NCBI GenBank assembly: GCA_949286705.1
Contig: CASEDF010000010.1
Span: 1 to 48,150 of the forward strand
Origin: an uncultured bacterium
Lineage (GTDB): Bacteria; Cyanobacteriota; Vampirovibrionia; Gastranaerophilales; Gastranaerophilaceae
DNA: 48,150 nt
Direction: 5' to 3'
Part shown: positions 13,129 through 22,430 of the stretch, piece after piece
Layout of the letters: the number at the start of each line of letters is the position of its first letter
Position numbering within the stretch: the first letter of the stretch is position 1
The notes under the pieces: generated by a model
Told to the model about the DNA's origin: nothing
Databases searched by the model: none
The model's input: only the letters and a program-made list of their open reading frames with translations
Made by a program: the position numbers and the translations under genes

Positions 13129-13401
13129 ATGTATAATTACACAAATACATTACTATACAGCGCTAAAAGTCGCAATAAAATAAAAAATGGCAAGCTAAAA
13201 TACTTCATATGCCGTGACTTTGACGGTGATAATCTTTTCGTTGAAAAAATTAAAAGCCCACCTGCCGATATGGCTATTGCAAATTCCGGCATCGAACGAT
13301 TCAGGTGGAATGTTCTCAATCTGGATATTCTGGCAGAAAAGTATAACATCATAATGATTAAAAATAAACCTGATAGTGAGGATAACAGAGATGGAAATTG
13401 A
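13129..13401 (+). CDS. Hypothetical protein, 90 aa
   Basis: The product is not recognised. Its N-terminal half is basic (LYSAKSRNKIKNGKLKYFIC). The C-terminal half has RFRWNVLNLDILAEKYNIIM. AGGAGG stands 5 bases before the ATG. It heads a run of four overlapping small genes ahead of the tape-measure gene and overlaps the next start by 11 bases. Confidence 0.7.
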   Translation: MYNYTNTLLYSAKSRNKIKNGKLKYFICRDFDGDNLFVEKIKSPPADMAIANSGIERFRWNVLNLDILAEKYNIIMIKNKPDSEDNRDGN

Positions 13402-13756
13402 GCAAGGATGTTATGTAAAACAGCATATTGAAAATCTGAATTATGATGATTACTTTTTGGTTTTAGAAGTTGAGAATAAACATATTAAAGCTACAAAACA
13501 CCGAGGAACTCCAGTAGATTCCGTTATTCTGGATTATGCGGAAGTAACTGGCGCCGGATATACAATAGAGGTATTGAGCGAAAAAGATGTTGATTGCATT
13601 ACAAAATACGGTACATATCTGAAAAATGGAATACCGTCATCACACCCGACAGCTCTACAGTATAGGTGGAGCAACAAAGAATATACTATCCCATTAAAGC
13701 AAAAATACTGGAATGGCTCAAAATGGGCTGAAATTCCTGAAGGGTTTTACAAATGA
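13391..13756 (+). CDS. Hypothetical protein, 121 aa
   Basis: This unrecognised protein appears beta-rich, with a start MEIEQGCYVKQHIENLNYDD and a C-terminal block RWSNKEYTIPLKQKYWNG. ATG 13391 is chosen because GAGG lies 9 bases upstream; an in-frame GTG at 13376 would put the ribosome site inside the gene. It overlaps both neighbours, so translation in this cluster is coupled. Confidence 0.7.
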   Translation: MEIEQGCYVKQHIENLNYDDYFLVLEVENKHIKATKHRGTPVDSVILDYAEVTGAGYTIEVLSEKDVDCITKYGTYLKNGIPSSHPTALQYRWSNKEYTIPLKQKYWNGSKWAEIPEGFYK

Positions 13757-14079
13757 AACCTGAAACGAAAAAAATAAAAGAGTTAGACCGGCAACACAGA
13801 GAAAGAATTATACAAGAAGCAAGGAAAATTGCATATGATTTCAAACGGTGGGGATTTCGACTCGATATATTTCCGCTGCATCCATACAGTGGATGGGCGA
13901 AAATGACACCACAACAGGTATATCAGCCTGAAATATATGCTTTGTATTTGGATGATGAGTGTATTAAAGATAATATGTATATTACAGATTTAAGTAAAGT
14001 TTATCTTGCTTCAAAAAGGTACAGGCACGACCACGGAATAAAAAAATTACAAGAAAACATTGAGGATATATTAAAATGA
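13753..14079 (+). CDS. Hypothetical protein, 108 aa
   Basis: The product is not recognised. The N-terminal third is a basic helix (KIKELDRQHRERIIQEARKI). It is followed by GFRLDIFPLHPYSGWAKMTP and a basic C-terminus (LASKRYRHDHGIKKLQ). The start overlaps the stop of the previous gene as ATGA, and its own stop overlaps the next start in the same way. Confidence 0.7.
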   Translation: MKPETKKIKELDRQHRERIIQEARKIAYDFKRWGFRLDIFPLHPYSGWAKMTPQQVYQPEIYALYLDDECIKDNMYITDLSKVYLASKRYRHDHGIKKLQENIEDILK

Positions 14080-14321
14080 TAAATAAAGATAAGATTAAAT
14101 ATAATGAACCAATTTATTATATGCCCACATATGGCGGAACGATTAAAATATCCGTTATAAAGGCAAAAACCGACAATCTGATGTTGGTTAAGCAATATTC
14201 AAAGAAAAAGGATTTTAAGGCTTTTGTTACGCCGATTGAGCATATATACAATAAGCCTGAACACGCACAGCGTGGAAGTCGAGAATGGGAGCATTATATG
14301 CGACATCAAAAAAAACAATAA
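14076..14321 (+). CDS. Hypothetical protein, 81 aa
   Basis: The product is not recognised. It is a strongly basic small protein with a beta-rich start (NEPIYYMPTYGGTIKISVIK) and a charged tail (REWEHYMRHQKKQ). ATGA overlap couples it to the preceding gene. It is the last gene before the UUCG-loop terminator, which separates the small-gene cluster from the tape-measure gene. Confidence 0.65.
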   Translation: MINKDKIKYNEPIYYMPTYGGTIKISVIKAKTDNLMLVKQYSKKKDFKAFVTPIEHIYNKPEHAQRGSREWEHYMRHQKKQ

Positions 14322-14346
14322 AAAGAGTAAATAAAACTATGATTTT

Positions 14347-14378
14347 ATAGTCAGCCTTCGGGCTGGCTATTTTCTTTT
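14347..14378 (+). terminator. UUCG-tetraloop terminator
   Basis: A 10-bp stem ATAGTCAGCC/GGCTGGCTAT (one G-U pair) with a TTCG loop is followed by TTTCTTTT. It lies directly before the tape-measure ribosome site, so read-through or a separate promoter must express that gene. Confidence 0.85.
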
Positions 14379-14396
14379 GTAAAGGAAGTGATAACA

Positions 14397-17300
14397 ATGA
14401 GCGAATTTAAGGCAAAGATTATTGCCGAGCTTGATACATCAAAAGTAGAACAGCAAATAAATGATTTGAATGGTAAAAAAGTAAAATTTGATGTTGATAC
14501 TGGTAACACACAGAAAAATATAAATAGCATCGGTAATTCAATCAAATCAACAGCTAAAACGGCATCTTCTTTTAGTGAAACATTGAAGAAATCCTTAAAT
14601 ATTGGTGCGGCGGCAACGATAGCACGAGAAGGATTTCAACTTATCAGAACAGCTGCAAATAATGCCATAGAGTCAATTAAGGACTTAAATGGTGAAATAG
14701 TTGATTTGCAGATGGCAACAAGACAAAGTTATAACCAGGTATCAAAACTTGTTGGTGACTATAATGAAATGGCTAAATCATTAGGAGCGACTACAACACA
14801 AGTGACGGATGCAGCTGATTCTTGGTTAAGGCAAGGTAATTCATTGAGTGATACAAATACGCTTATTAGAGATTCAATGATTTTATCGAAAGTCGGTCAG
14901 CTTGATTCTGCCGCTGCAACTCAATATCTTACATCTTCAATGAAAGGCTATAAAGTTGCCGCAGACGATGCACTGGGTATTGTTGATAAATTAACAGCCG
15001 TTGACCTTGAGTCTGCAACAAATGCCGGTGGACTTGCAGAGGCTATGTCAGAGGTGGCAGTAACAGCAAGTAACGCAGGTGTTTCAATGGATAAACTGTT
15101 GGGATATTTAGCAGCAACCGGAGAAGTAACACAAGAAAGTATGTCAACCATCGGAACATCATTCAAGACGATTTTTACAAGAATGTCTGACATTAAGTCT
15201 GGTAAACTTGAATTGATTGATGAAGATGGCACTACTGAAATCTTATCAGATGTTGAACAGACACTTGCAAATGTCGGTATTGATTTAAGAAAAACAGTCA
15301 CTGAATACAATAATTACGGGGATGTACTTGATAATCTTGCGGCTAAATGGGATTCGTTAAGTCAAGTTCAACAAAATGCTTTAGCAAAGGCTTTTGCAGG
15401 AACAAGACAGCAAAATAGATTCCGTGTTTTAATGGAAAACTATGATAATGCCAAAAAGTATATGGATGTTGCGGCAAATTCAGCAGGTACAGCAGAAAGC
15501 AAATTTTCAGCATATTTAGATAGTGTTGAATCGAAAATCAATTCTCTGCAAGCAGCATTTGAATCATTAGTTTTCAACAGCTCAATGACAGAAATATACA
15601 GCGGTATTGTCGAAGCCTCTACTGCTGTTTTGGAGTTCCTGGATAACACCAAACTTTTGCAAGGAGCTTTAGCAGGATTAGCAACTGCCGGGGCTGTTGA
15701 AGGGCTGAAAGCGTTAGTTTCCGGAATTCAAAATTCAGCTACACAGATGAGTAATTTTGGTAATGCTTTAACTCTATTAAGTTCTGGAAGCCAAGTTATG
15801 GGTGATGATTTTCAAGACTTATTGTTAATGACAGAGAATCTATCTCAAAGTCAATTAAAAGCAGTGTTATCATCCGAAGCATTGAGTACAGAACAAAGAA
15901 TTGCTATATTGACCTCACAGGGAATGACCACTGCACAGGCAGAAGCTGCACTATCTTCAATGGGATTGGCAACTGCTGAAGGTGCTGCAACAGCATCAAC
16001 CGTTACATTAGCAAGTGCAGTTAAAGGATTATGGGCTACACTTATGGCTAATCCATTATTGCTAATTGTTGCCGCTGTGACAGCAGGAACAATGGCTATC
16101 AGTGCATTAGCCAGTGCAGCCAGAGAAGCCTCCGAAGCTGCCGATGAATTCAAGCAATCTGCAATGGAAGAAGCACAGGCAGCAAGAGAAGAAGTTCAAA
16201 CATTAGATGAACTTATTGCCAAATACAAAGAACTTGCTGAAAGTGATACACAGGATGCTGGAACAAGAGAAGAAATCAAGAGCATTCAAAGTGAAATCAC
16301 AGATTTAGTTGGCAATCAGGCAGATAATCTTGATTTAGTAAACGGCAAATTGGATGAAGAAATTGCTAAACTTAATCAAATCAGGAAAGACGAAGCCGAT
16401 AAAGCAGTTGATAAAGCAACAACCGCATATCACGCCGCAAAAGATTCTCACGATAAAGCAATGGGTCAAGATTCAGCATTATGGATTGATGGATATGCTT
16501 ATGTTAGTGAAGATTGGTGGAGTAATGAAGATGAAATAATAGATATTCTTCAAAATAATGGTTTTGAGAATTCTGTTCAAAAAGGTGGAATAGCCAATTC
16601 TCATACATTCATAATGGATTCTATGGATGAAAATATGAATATGTTAGAGGGTGCTACCGAAAAAGCAGAATACTTAAAAAGAATGATTGCTGTTATTGAA
16701 GAAAACTATTCAGACTATGCATCAAGTGATATTTGGAATGCACTCAATAAACAAGTTGAAGCATATGAACAATATGCAAATGATATGAAAAAGACGGCAA
16801 AAGACCTTGCCGAAGCTGAAATTCTATCTTCTACATATGATGAATCGCTTTCTAAAATAAATGTTAATTCTCTTGATAATTATTCAGAATATAGAGATAA
16901 ACTTATTGATTTAGTTAAGAATAGCCCTAATTTATCAGAAGCAATAAGTTCAGGAGACTTAACAGAAAATGATATTGCAGGACAAGTTGATAATTATTTA
17001 GCAACAATTCCAAAATATTCAGAATACTATAATCAATTTTCTAAATTAGAAGAACAGAAAAAGAAAATTGCGAATGTTAAGAAAGAGTTTGCTGATTCTG
17101 ACTGGGTTCAAGATTCGAGTTGGGGTATTGCTGAACAAAGAATTAACGATTTCAATGATTGGTTTGATAATTTATCTGATGAAGATAAAGAAATTGTTTA
17201 TGATATTTCTTGCAAAACTGATACTGCAAAATTTAATTTAGAAGATTGGCAAAATGCACTTGAAAATTATAATTCATACACAAAGCAAACTGCCGATGAA

Positions 17301-20300
17301 ATTGAGAGCAATTTAACCAGAGCAGCAGAAAGTACAAAAACTCTTGTTTCTGGAATTTCTTCTGCACAGGATATTTTATCTTCTCAAACAACCGGCACAT
17401 CTTTATCTATTGAAGATTTTAATTCGGAAGAATTAGAGGACTATCGTTCTGCTCTTGAATATACCAACGGCACAATGCAGCTTAATGCTGAAAAAGTTAA
17501 TGAAATTGTAAAAGCAAAATCACAGGAACAGATTGAGATTAACAATACAAACAAAGCAATGGCTCAATCTACATATCTTGATAATGCCGCACAAATAGAA
17601 AAACTTCGTCAGAAAATTAAGGATAAAAACTTTGCTGAAGGTGAAAGTGAAGAATCAATCCAAAATAATATTGATGCTTTGCTTGAAGAAAACGGAGCAA
17701 TTAAATTAAATTGCGATGCCTATGATTTAATGAACGCTTCACTTCAAGAAGCAACTGATGCTTATCATAATTGGCTCAATGCTCAAAATGCTGCTCAAAG
17801 CGGAGATATGTTTGATGATACACTTGATGCTATAAATCGTATCAATGAAACATTAAATGATACTGATTCAGAATATTATGGTAGAGTTGGTAGAACCGAT
17901 TATAAAGCTGCTCTTAATTTAATCATACCTGATTCCGTCAATTCGGAAGATGAAGCAAAGGTAAATGCTTACTTAAAGAGCATTTATGATATGTTTACAT
18001 ATGATGATGACGGTAATCGTGCCGGATTAAATATAGAGAATTTCTGTCAGAAAGCAGTAGATAAGGGCTTAATGGTTCTTGATGAATCAACAGACTCTTA
18101 TCAAATTGCTGGTCAAAAAACAATGGAAGATTTCGCCAAAGGAATGAACCTTTCTCTCCCACTTGTTCAGGCTATGTTCGGAGAAATGGAAGAATTCGGT
18201 GGTGAATTTTCTTGGGCTGATGAAGCTGTAAAAACCATTGGAGATTTAGGCGTTGCCGCAAATGAATCAGCAGAAGCATTGCGAAAAATCAAAGGTAATG
18301 AAGATTTAGCTATTAAACTTGATGTTTCTGAAATTGAGGGTACTGATGATAAAATTTCAACATTAGAAGCCACAATTAAAGAAATGCAGAATGTTAAAGG
18401 AAAAGCAAAAGTAGATGCTTCCGAAGTTGAGTATGCAAATCAAATTATTGAATATTGTGTTGCTCAACAGCAAAATCTTTCTGCTCCGATTGTAATGTCA
18501 GTTGATACTTCGGCAATTAGTGAAAAGAATGCCGAAGCAATAGAGCAAATTCAAGAATTCAAGAGAGCTTGTAACGATTTAGAGTTAAAGCAAAAACTTG
18601 GAGTTGATACTTCCGATGCACAAAGCAAGGTTAATACTCTTGCAACAGATATTAAAAATATTGACCCTAAAATCGCAGCAGAATTAAGCCTCGATACTTC
18701 ATCTGTTGAAAATCTTAAAACGAGTATAAATAATATTACTGGTGAACAGTTAGTTAAGATTGGAATAGATGATAGTGCAATTATTGGTTGGACGGCAGAT
18801 AATAAAACTGCAAAAGTAACTTATGATGTCGATTCAACTGCCGTTGATACTTACAAAAAGCAAGATGATAGTAAAACTGCAACAGTAACATATCATAAGA
18901 TTTCAACAGAAGTTGACCAATATAATCCATCTAACTTATCAAGAACGGTTACATACCATATTAAAACAGAGGGTTCTGTTGGAGTAAATGGAACAGCAAA
19001 TGTTACCGGTACTGCTATGGCAGGTGGTAATTGGGGTGCTAAAAGAGGTGGAAACACTCTTGTTGGTGAACTCGGCAGAGAAATCGTTGTTGACCCACAT
19101 ACAGGAAGATGGTACACGGTTGGAGATACTGGAGCAGAATTTGTTGATATTCCAAAAGGTTCTATTGTATTCAATCATAAACAAACAGAATCTTTATTGG
19201 CAAATGGTTATGTTGCTGGTAGAGCCTCTGCTCTTGTTAATGGTACTGCTATGGTTACTGGTGGTATTAAGCGTAATAATGCTCAAACAAGTACCAAATC
19301 AGGTGGTAATTCAACAAGTAATTACGGAAAATCTTCAAGTAGCAAATCTTCATCAAGTAGTTCAAAATCATCTTCAAAAAGTTCCGAAGAAGAAAAAGAA
19401 CCGCAAATTTTCGACTGGATTGAAATTGCTTTAAGCCGTATTCAAAGAGCAATAGATAATCTTTCAAAGAAAGCCGAAAGCACTTTTAAGAAATTATCTA
19501 CAAGACTTTCAGCAACAAATAAGGAGATTAGCAAAGTCAATGAGGAAATAAACCTTCAGCAAAAAGCGGCAGATAGATATATGAAAGAAGCCAATAATGT
19601 TGGTTTATCATCTGCTCTTGCTAAAAAGGTTAGAGAAGGAACTATTGACATCAATGAATACGATGAAGATACACAAAAGTTAATACAAGATTATCAAAAT
19701 TGGTATGAAAAAGCTCTTGAATGTAAGGATGCTATTGCAGACTTGCACGAGGAATTGGCTTCATTATATGAAGATAATTTTAACAATGTCAAAGATGATT
19801 ATGAAAATCAGTTAAGTCTTTATGAACATTTAACTAATACCTACGAAACAGGTATTGATTTGCTCGATGCTAAAGGTTATATGGCAAGCACCAAATATTA
19901 TGCAGCAATGCAGAGTGTTGAAAAAAAAAATATTTCAATAAGAAAAAAGGAACTTGCCGACCTTGAAAAACAGTTTTCTGCTGCTATGAACTCTGGAGAA
20001 ATCGAAAAGTATTCAGAGGCGTGGTACTCAATGCAAGCCGAAATAAATGGTGTTAAAGAAGCCATTGCAGAATCAGAAGTTAATCTTGCAGAATTTGCAA
20101 AGACTATGCGTGAAATTGAATGGGAACGATTTGATTATATTCAGGAACGCATTGAGAATATTACCCAAGAGGCTGATTTCTTAATTGACATTATGAGCAG
20201 TAAAGACCTCTATGATGATAAAGGTCAGCTCAATAATGAAGGTATGGCTACAATGGGCTTACACGGTCAGAATTATAATGTCTATATGGCACAGGCTGAC

Positions 20301-21791
20301 CAGTATGCACAAGAAATTCTTGACATCAATGAACAGATTGCAAAAGACCCATATAATACTGAATTGATTGCTCGTAGAGAAGAACTGCTCGGATTACAGC
20401 AAGACTCTATAAAGGCAGCAGAGGATGAAAAACAAGCCATCGTTGATATGGTTGAGGAAGGTATTAGCCGTGAACTTGATGCTCTTAAAGAGTTGATAGG
20501 TACATATACAGATGCTTTGGATAGTGCAAAGAATTTGTATGACTATCAAAACAAAGTGTCTGAAAAAGCCGATGAAATTGCTTCGTTGCAGAAACAATTA
20601 TCTGCATATAAAGGTGATAATTCAGAAGAAACAAGAGCAACTATTCAAAAGTTAGAAGTTGACCTTTCTAAAGCCCAAGAGGACTTGGCAAAGACAGAGT
20701 ACGACCAGTTTATTACTGACCAGAAAAAGTTGCTTGATGAACTTTATACAGAATATGAGGACATATTAAATCAGCGTTTAGATGATGTGGATGCTTTAAT
20801 TAGTGATATGATTGACCAAATCAATTTGAATGCTGATAGTATAAATGATACGCTCGTTACAACTGCCGATAGTGTTGGTTATACAATGTCTGATAATATG
20901 CAAAGAATTTGGGATGGTTCTACTAATGCTCTTGATGGTGTAATTACAAAATATGGTGACAAATTCGATTCACAATTTACATCCGTAAATTCTGTTTTGA
21001 ATTCAATTTCGGTTGCAGTTGCTTCTATGGTTAGCGAAAGTGATAATCAAGCGGCTGAAACAGTTAAGGACACAACAACTACAACTGAACCATCAAAACC
21101 TGCCGACACTCCAAAGCCGACTAAACCTGCCGCTACTCCAAAGCCGACTAAACCTGCTGAAAAGAAAGTAACGATTGGTGGCAAGATAAACGCTAAAGGT
21201 GCAAAGATTTATTCAAACTCTTATGGTGGCGGAAAGCAAAATCAATATTTTGCAAGTGACCCTATTTATACTGTACTCGGTGAAAACAACGGTTATTGGA
21301 AAGTTCGTTATCATAAGTTATCCAGTGGTGTTACTGGTTGGTTTAAGAAAGGCGATGTTAAGGCATATAAGACAGGTGGACTTGTAGATTATACCGGATT
21401 AGCACAACTTGATGGCACTCCCGGAAAGCCTGAATTGGTTCTTAATTCAAAAGATACAGATAACTTTATTAGATTAAGAGATGCTTTGCGTGCTATGGCA
21501 TCACAACCATTAACAATTGGTGAAAGTTATGCAGTTAGCAATATATTACCGACTGTTACAGGAATCACAGATGTGAGTAATATGATTTCAAAAATATCTG
21601 CTACTCCGACAATATCGCAAAATAATAATGTAACATTCGGAGACATTAAAATTGACCACGTTGAAGATTATAATGATTTTGTGACACAGTTACAGAGAGA
21701 CCCGAAGTTTGAGCGAATGATACAAGCGATGACAACCGACATTCTCAATGGTGGTAGTTCTCTTTCAAAGTATAAATATCATTGGAAATAA
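14397..21791 (+). CDS. Giant phage tape-measure-like protein with SH3-like domain, 2464 aa
   Basis: The N-terminal ~430 residues match TP901-type tail tape-measure proteins (DLNGEIVDLQMATRQSYNQV, then ALAKAFAGTRQQNR). A hydrophobic stretch (PLLLIVAAVTAGTMAISAL) lies near 550. Around 1554-1607 are the tape-measure signatures GELGREIVVDP, WYTVGDTGAEFV and PKGSIVFNHKQTE. A Ser/Lys linker (~1650) and long coiled coils follow. A Pro-Thr-Lys repeat (~2231-2257), an SH3-like domain (~2258-2326) and the family's terminal LNGGSSLSKYKYHW end complete it. ATG 14397 has AAAGGAAG upstream. In phages this protein sets tail length and passes through the envelope during DNA entry. Here no other virion gene accompanies it, so its role is open. 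Confidence 0.93.
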   Translation: MSEFKAKIIAELDTSKVEQQINDLNGKKVKFDVDTGNTQKNINSIGNSIKSTAKTASSFSETLKKSLNIGAAATIAREGFQLIRTAANNAIESIKDLNGEIVDLQMATRQSYNQVSKLVGDYNEMAKSLGATTTQVTDAADSWLRQGNSLSDTNTLIRDSMILSKVGQLDSAAATQYLTSSMKGYKVAADDALGIVDKLTAVDLESATNAGGLAEAMSEVAVTASNAGVSMDKLLGYLAATGEVTQESMSTIGTSFKTIFTRMSDIKSGKLELIDEDGTTEILSDVEQTLANVGIDLRKTVTEYNNYGDVLDNLAAKWDSLSQVQQNALAKAFAGTRQQNRFRVLMENYDNAKKYMDVAANSAGTAESKFSAYLDSVESKINSLQAAFESLVFNSSMTEIYSGIVEASTAVLEFLDNTKLLQGALAGLATAGAVEGLKALVSGIQNSATQMSNFGNALTLLSSGSQVMGDDFQDLLLMTENLSQSQLKAVLSSEALSTEQRIAILTSQGMTTAQAEAALSSMGLATAEGAATASTVTLASAVKGLWATLMANPLLLIVAAVTAGTMAISALASAAREASEAADEFKQSAMEEAQAAREEVQTLDELIAKYKELAESDTQDAGTREEIKSIQSEITDLVGNQADNLDLVNGKLDEEIAKLNQIRKDEADKAVDKATTAYHAAKDSHDKAMGQDSALWIDGYAYVSEDWWSNEDEIIDILQNNGFENSVQKGGIANSHTFIMDSMDENMNMLEGATEKAEYLKRMIAVIEENYSDYASSDIWNALNKQVEAYEQYANDMKKTAKDLAEAEILSSTYDESLSKINVNSLDNYSEYRDKLIDLVKNSPNLSEAISSGDLTENDIAGQVDNYLATIPKYSEYYNQFSKLEEQKKKIANVKKEFADSDWVQDSSWGIAEQRINDFNDWFDNLSDEDKEIVYDISCKTDTAKFNLEDWQNALENYNSYTKQTADEIESNLTRAAESTKTLVSGISSAQDILSSQTTGTSLSIEDFNSEELEDYRSALEYTNGTMQLNAEKVNEIVKAKSQEQIEINNTNKAMAQSTYLDNAAQIEKLRQKIKDKNFAEGESEESIQNNIDALLEENGAIKLNCDAYDLMNASLQEATDAYHNWLNAQNAAQSGDMFDDTLDAINRINETLNDTDSEYYGRVGRTDYKAALNLIIPDSVNSEDEAKVNAYLKSIYDMFTYDDDGNRAGLNIENFCQKAVDKGLMVLDESTDSYQIAGQKTMEDFAKGMNLSLPLVQAMFGEMEEFGGEFSWADEAVKTIGDLGVAANESAEALRKIKGNEDLAIKLDVSEIEGTDDKISTLEATIKEMQNVKGKAKVDASEVEYANQIIEYCVAQQQNLSAPIVMSVDTSAISEKNAEAIEQIQEFKRACNDLELKQKLGVDTSDAQSKVNTLATDIKNIDPKIAAELSLDTSSVENLKTSINNITGEQLVKIGIDDSAIIGWTADNKTAKVTYDVDSTAVDTYKKQDDSKTATVTYHKISTEVDQYNPSNLSRTVTYHIKTEGSVGVNGTANVTGTAMAGGNWGAKRGGNTLVGELGREIVVDPHTGRWYTVGDTGAEFVDIPKGSIVFNHKQTESLLANGYVAGRASALVNGTAMVTGGIKRNNAQTSTKSGGNSTSNYGKSSSSKSSSSSSKSSSKSSEEEKEPQIFDWIEIALSRIQRAIDNLSKKAESTFKKLSTRLSATNKEISKVNEEINLQQKAADRYMKEANNVGLSSALAKKVREGTIDINEYDEDTQKLIQDYQNWYEKALECKDAIADLHEELASLYEDNFNNVKDDYENQLSLYEHLTNTYETGIDLLDAKGYMASTKYYAAMQSVEKKNISIRKKELADLEKQFSAAMNSGEIEKYSEAWYSMQAEINGVKEAIAESEVNLAEFAKTMREIEWERFDYIQERIENITQEADFLIDIMSSKDLYDDKGQLNNEGMATMGLHGQNYNVYMAQADQYAQEILDINEQIAKDPYNTELIARREELLGLQQDSIKAAEDEKQAIVDMVEEGISRELDALKELIGTYTDALDSAKNLYDYQNKVSEKADEIASLQKQLSAYKGDNSEETRATIQKLEVDLSKAQEDLAKTEYDQFITDQKKLLDELYTEYEDILNQRLDDVDALISDMIDQINLNADSINDTLVTTADSVGYTMSDNMQRIWDGSTNALDGVITKYGDKFDSQFTSVNSVLNSISVAVASMVSESDNQAAETVKDTTTTTEPSKPADTPKPTKPAATPKPTKPAEKKVTIGGKINAKGAKIYSNSYGGGKQNQYFASDPIYTVLGENNGYWKVRYHKLSSGVTGWFKKGDVKAYKTGGLVDYTGLAQLDGTPGKPELVLNSKDTDNFIRLRDALRAMASQPLTIGESYAVSNILPTVTGITDVSNMISKISATPTISQNNNVTFGDIKIDHVEDYNDFVTQLQRDPKFERMIQAMTTDILNGGSSLSKYKYHWK

Positions 21792-21798
21792 ATCAATA

Positions 21799-21833
21799 TG
21801 GAGAGATGGTTGGATTCGTCTCTCCAATTTTAT
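21799..21833 (+). terminator. Terminator after the tape-measure gene
   Basis: An 8-bp stem TGGAGAGA/TCTCTCCA (21799-21826) with a 12-base loop is followed by ATTTTATT. It lies 8 bases past the tape-measure stop codon. Confidence 0.65.
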
Positions 21834-21850
21834 TATCGGAGGAATTTATT

Positions 21851-22087
21851 TTGAATAAAAAGAAAACAAAAAATGCAAATAAAACTGATATTTTATTGCG
21901 TGAAAAAGTTCTTGATGAAAAAGAAAAACAGCTTGATGAAACAATACAAGAATATAAAGAACTAATTTCAGAATTAAAAGAATTAAAACAAAAATATTTA
22001 GAAGCTGTAAAAGGCGTTAATGAGATTAAACTTAAATATGCAAAAGAAATGGAAATGCAATTACAGCGTATCAGAAAACAAAAATAA
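21851..22087 (+). CDS. Coiled-coil protein, 78 aa
   Basis: The sequence is almost entirely a charged helix (LDEKEKQLDETIQEYKELIS, LKELKQKYLEAVKGVNEIK) expected to form a coiled coil. It starts at TTG 21851 with GGAGG 8 bases upstream. It lies between the tape-measure gene and the excisionase. No family is assigned; a partner of the tape-measure coiled coils is a guess from position. Confidence 0.7.
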   Translation: MNKKKTKNANKTDILLREKVLDEKEKQLDETIQEYKELISELKELKQKYLEAVKGVNEIKLKYAKEMEMQLQRIRKQK

Positions 22088-22094
22088 AAATTTA

Positions 22095-22133
22095 AAGGAA
22101 GCTGTCTTGCTTTTATAGTAGGGCGGCTTCCTT
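22095..22133 (+). terminator. Hairpin after the coiled-coil gene
   Basis: AAGGAAGC (22095-22102) pairs with GCTTCCTT (22126-22133) around a 23-base loop. The following run is only AAATTAAAA, so termination is uncertain; it may instead be an RNA-processing hairpin. Confidence 0.4.
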
Positions 22134-22155
22134 AAATTAAAATGGAGAATAGACT

Positions 22156-22350
22156 ATGACAAATGAAATGTTTAAAGAATATCCGGATGTATTGACACCG
22201 GGAGATTTACAGAAAATGTTGCACATAGGCAGAAATGCAGTATATAAAATTCTAAACGAAAAACTTATTGATACCATTAAAATCGGTAAGAAATACATAA
22301 TACCAAAAGTTAATGTAATTAAATATTTGACCGCTGCCAGCGAATTTTAA
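22156..22350 (+). CDS. xis: Excisionase-like HTH protein, 64 aa
   Basis: This is a winged-HTH protein of the HTH_17/MerR-like excisionase group. It has LTPGDLQKMLHIGRNAVYKI as the recognition unit and LIDTIKIGKKYIIPKVNVIK as the wing and following strand. Such proteins accompany tyrosine integrases and bend attR DNA to favour excision. It is directly upstream of the integrase gene with an 80-bp gap. The gene symbol is by role and position. Confidence 0.85.
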   Translation: MTNEMFKEYPDVLTPGDLQKMLHIGRNAVYKILNEKLIDTIKIGKKYIIPKVNVIKYLTAASEF

Positions 22351-22430
22351 AAAACATTATTTATTAAGTCGGCTAAATCTGCTATAATAAATGTGGATAT
22401 AGCTGGCTGTTGGGAAAGGAGCAGAAAAAC

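Noticed and set aside
18893-19434. Long frames opposite or shifted inside the tape-measure gene
   Set aside because: They are shadows of the Ser/Lys/Gly-rich codon pattern of the real gene and have no ribosome sites.
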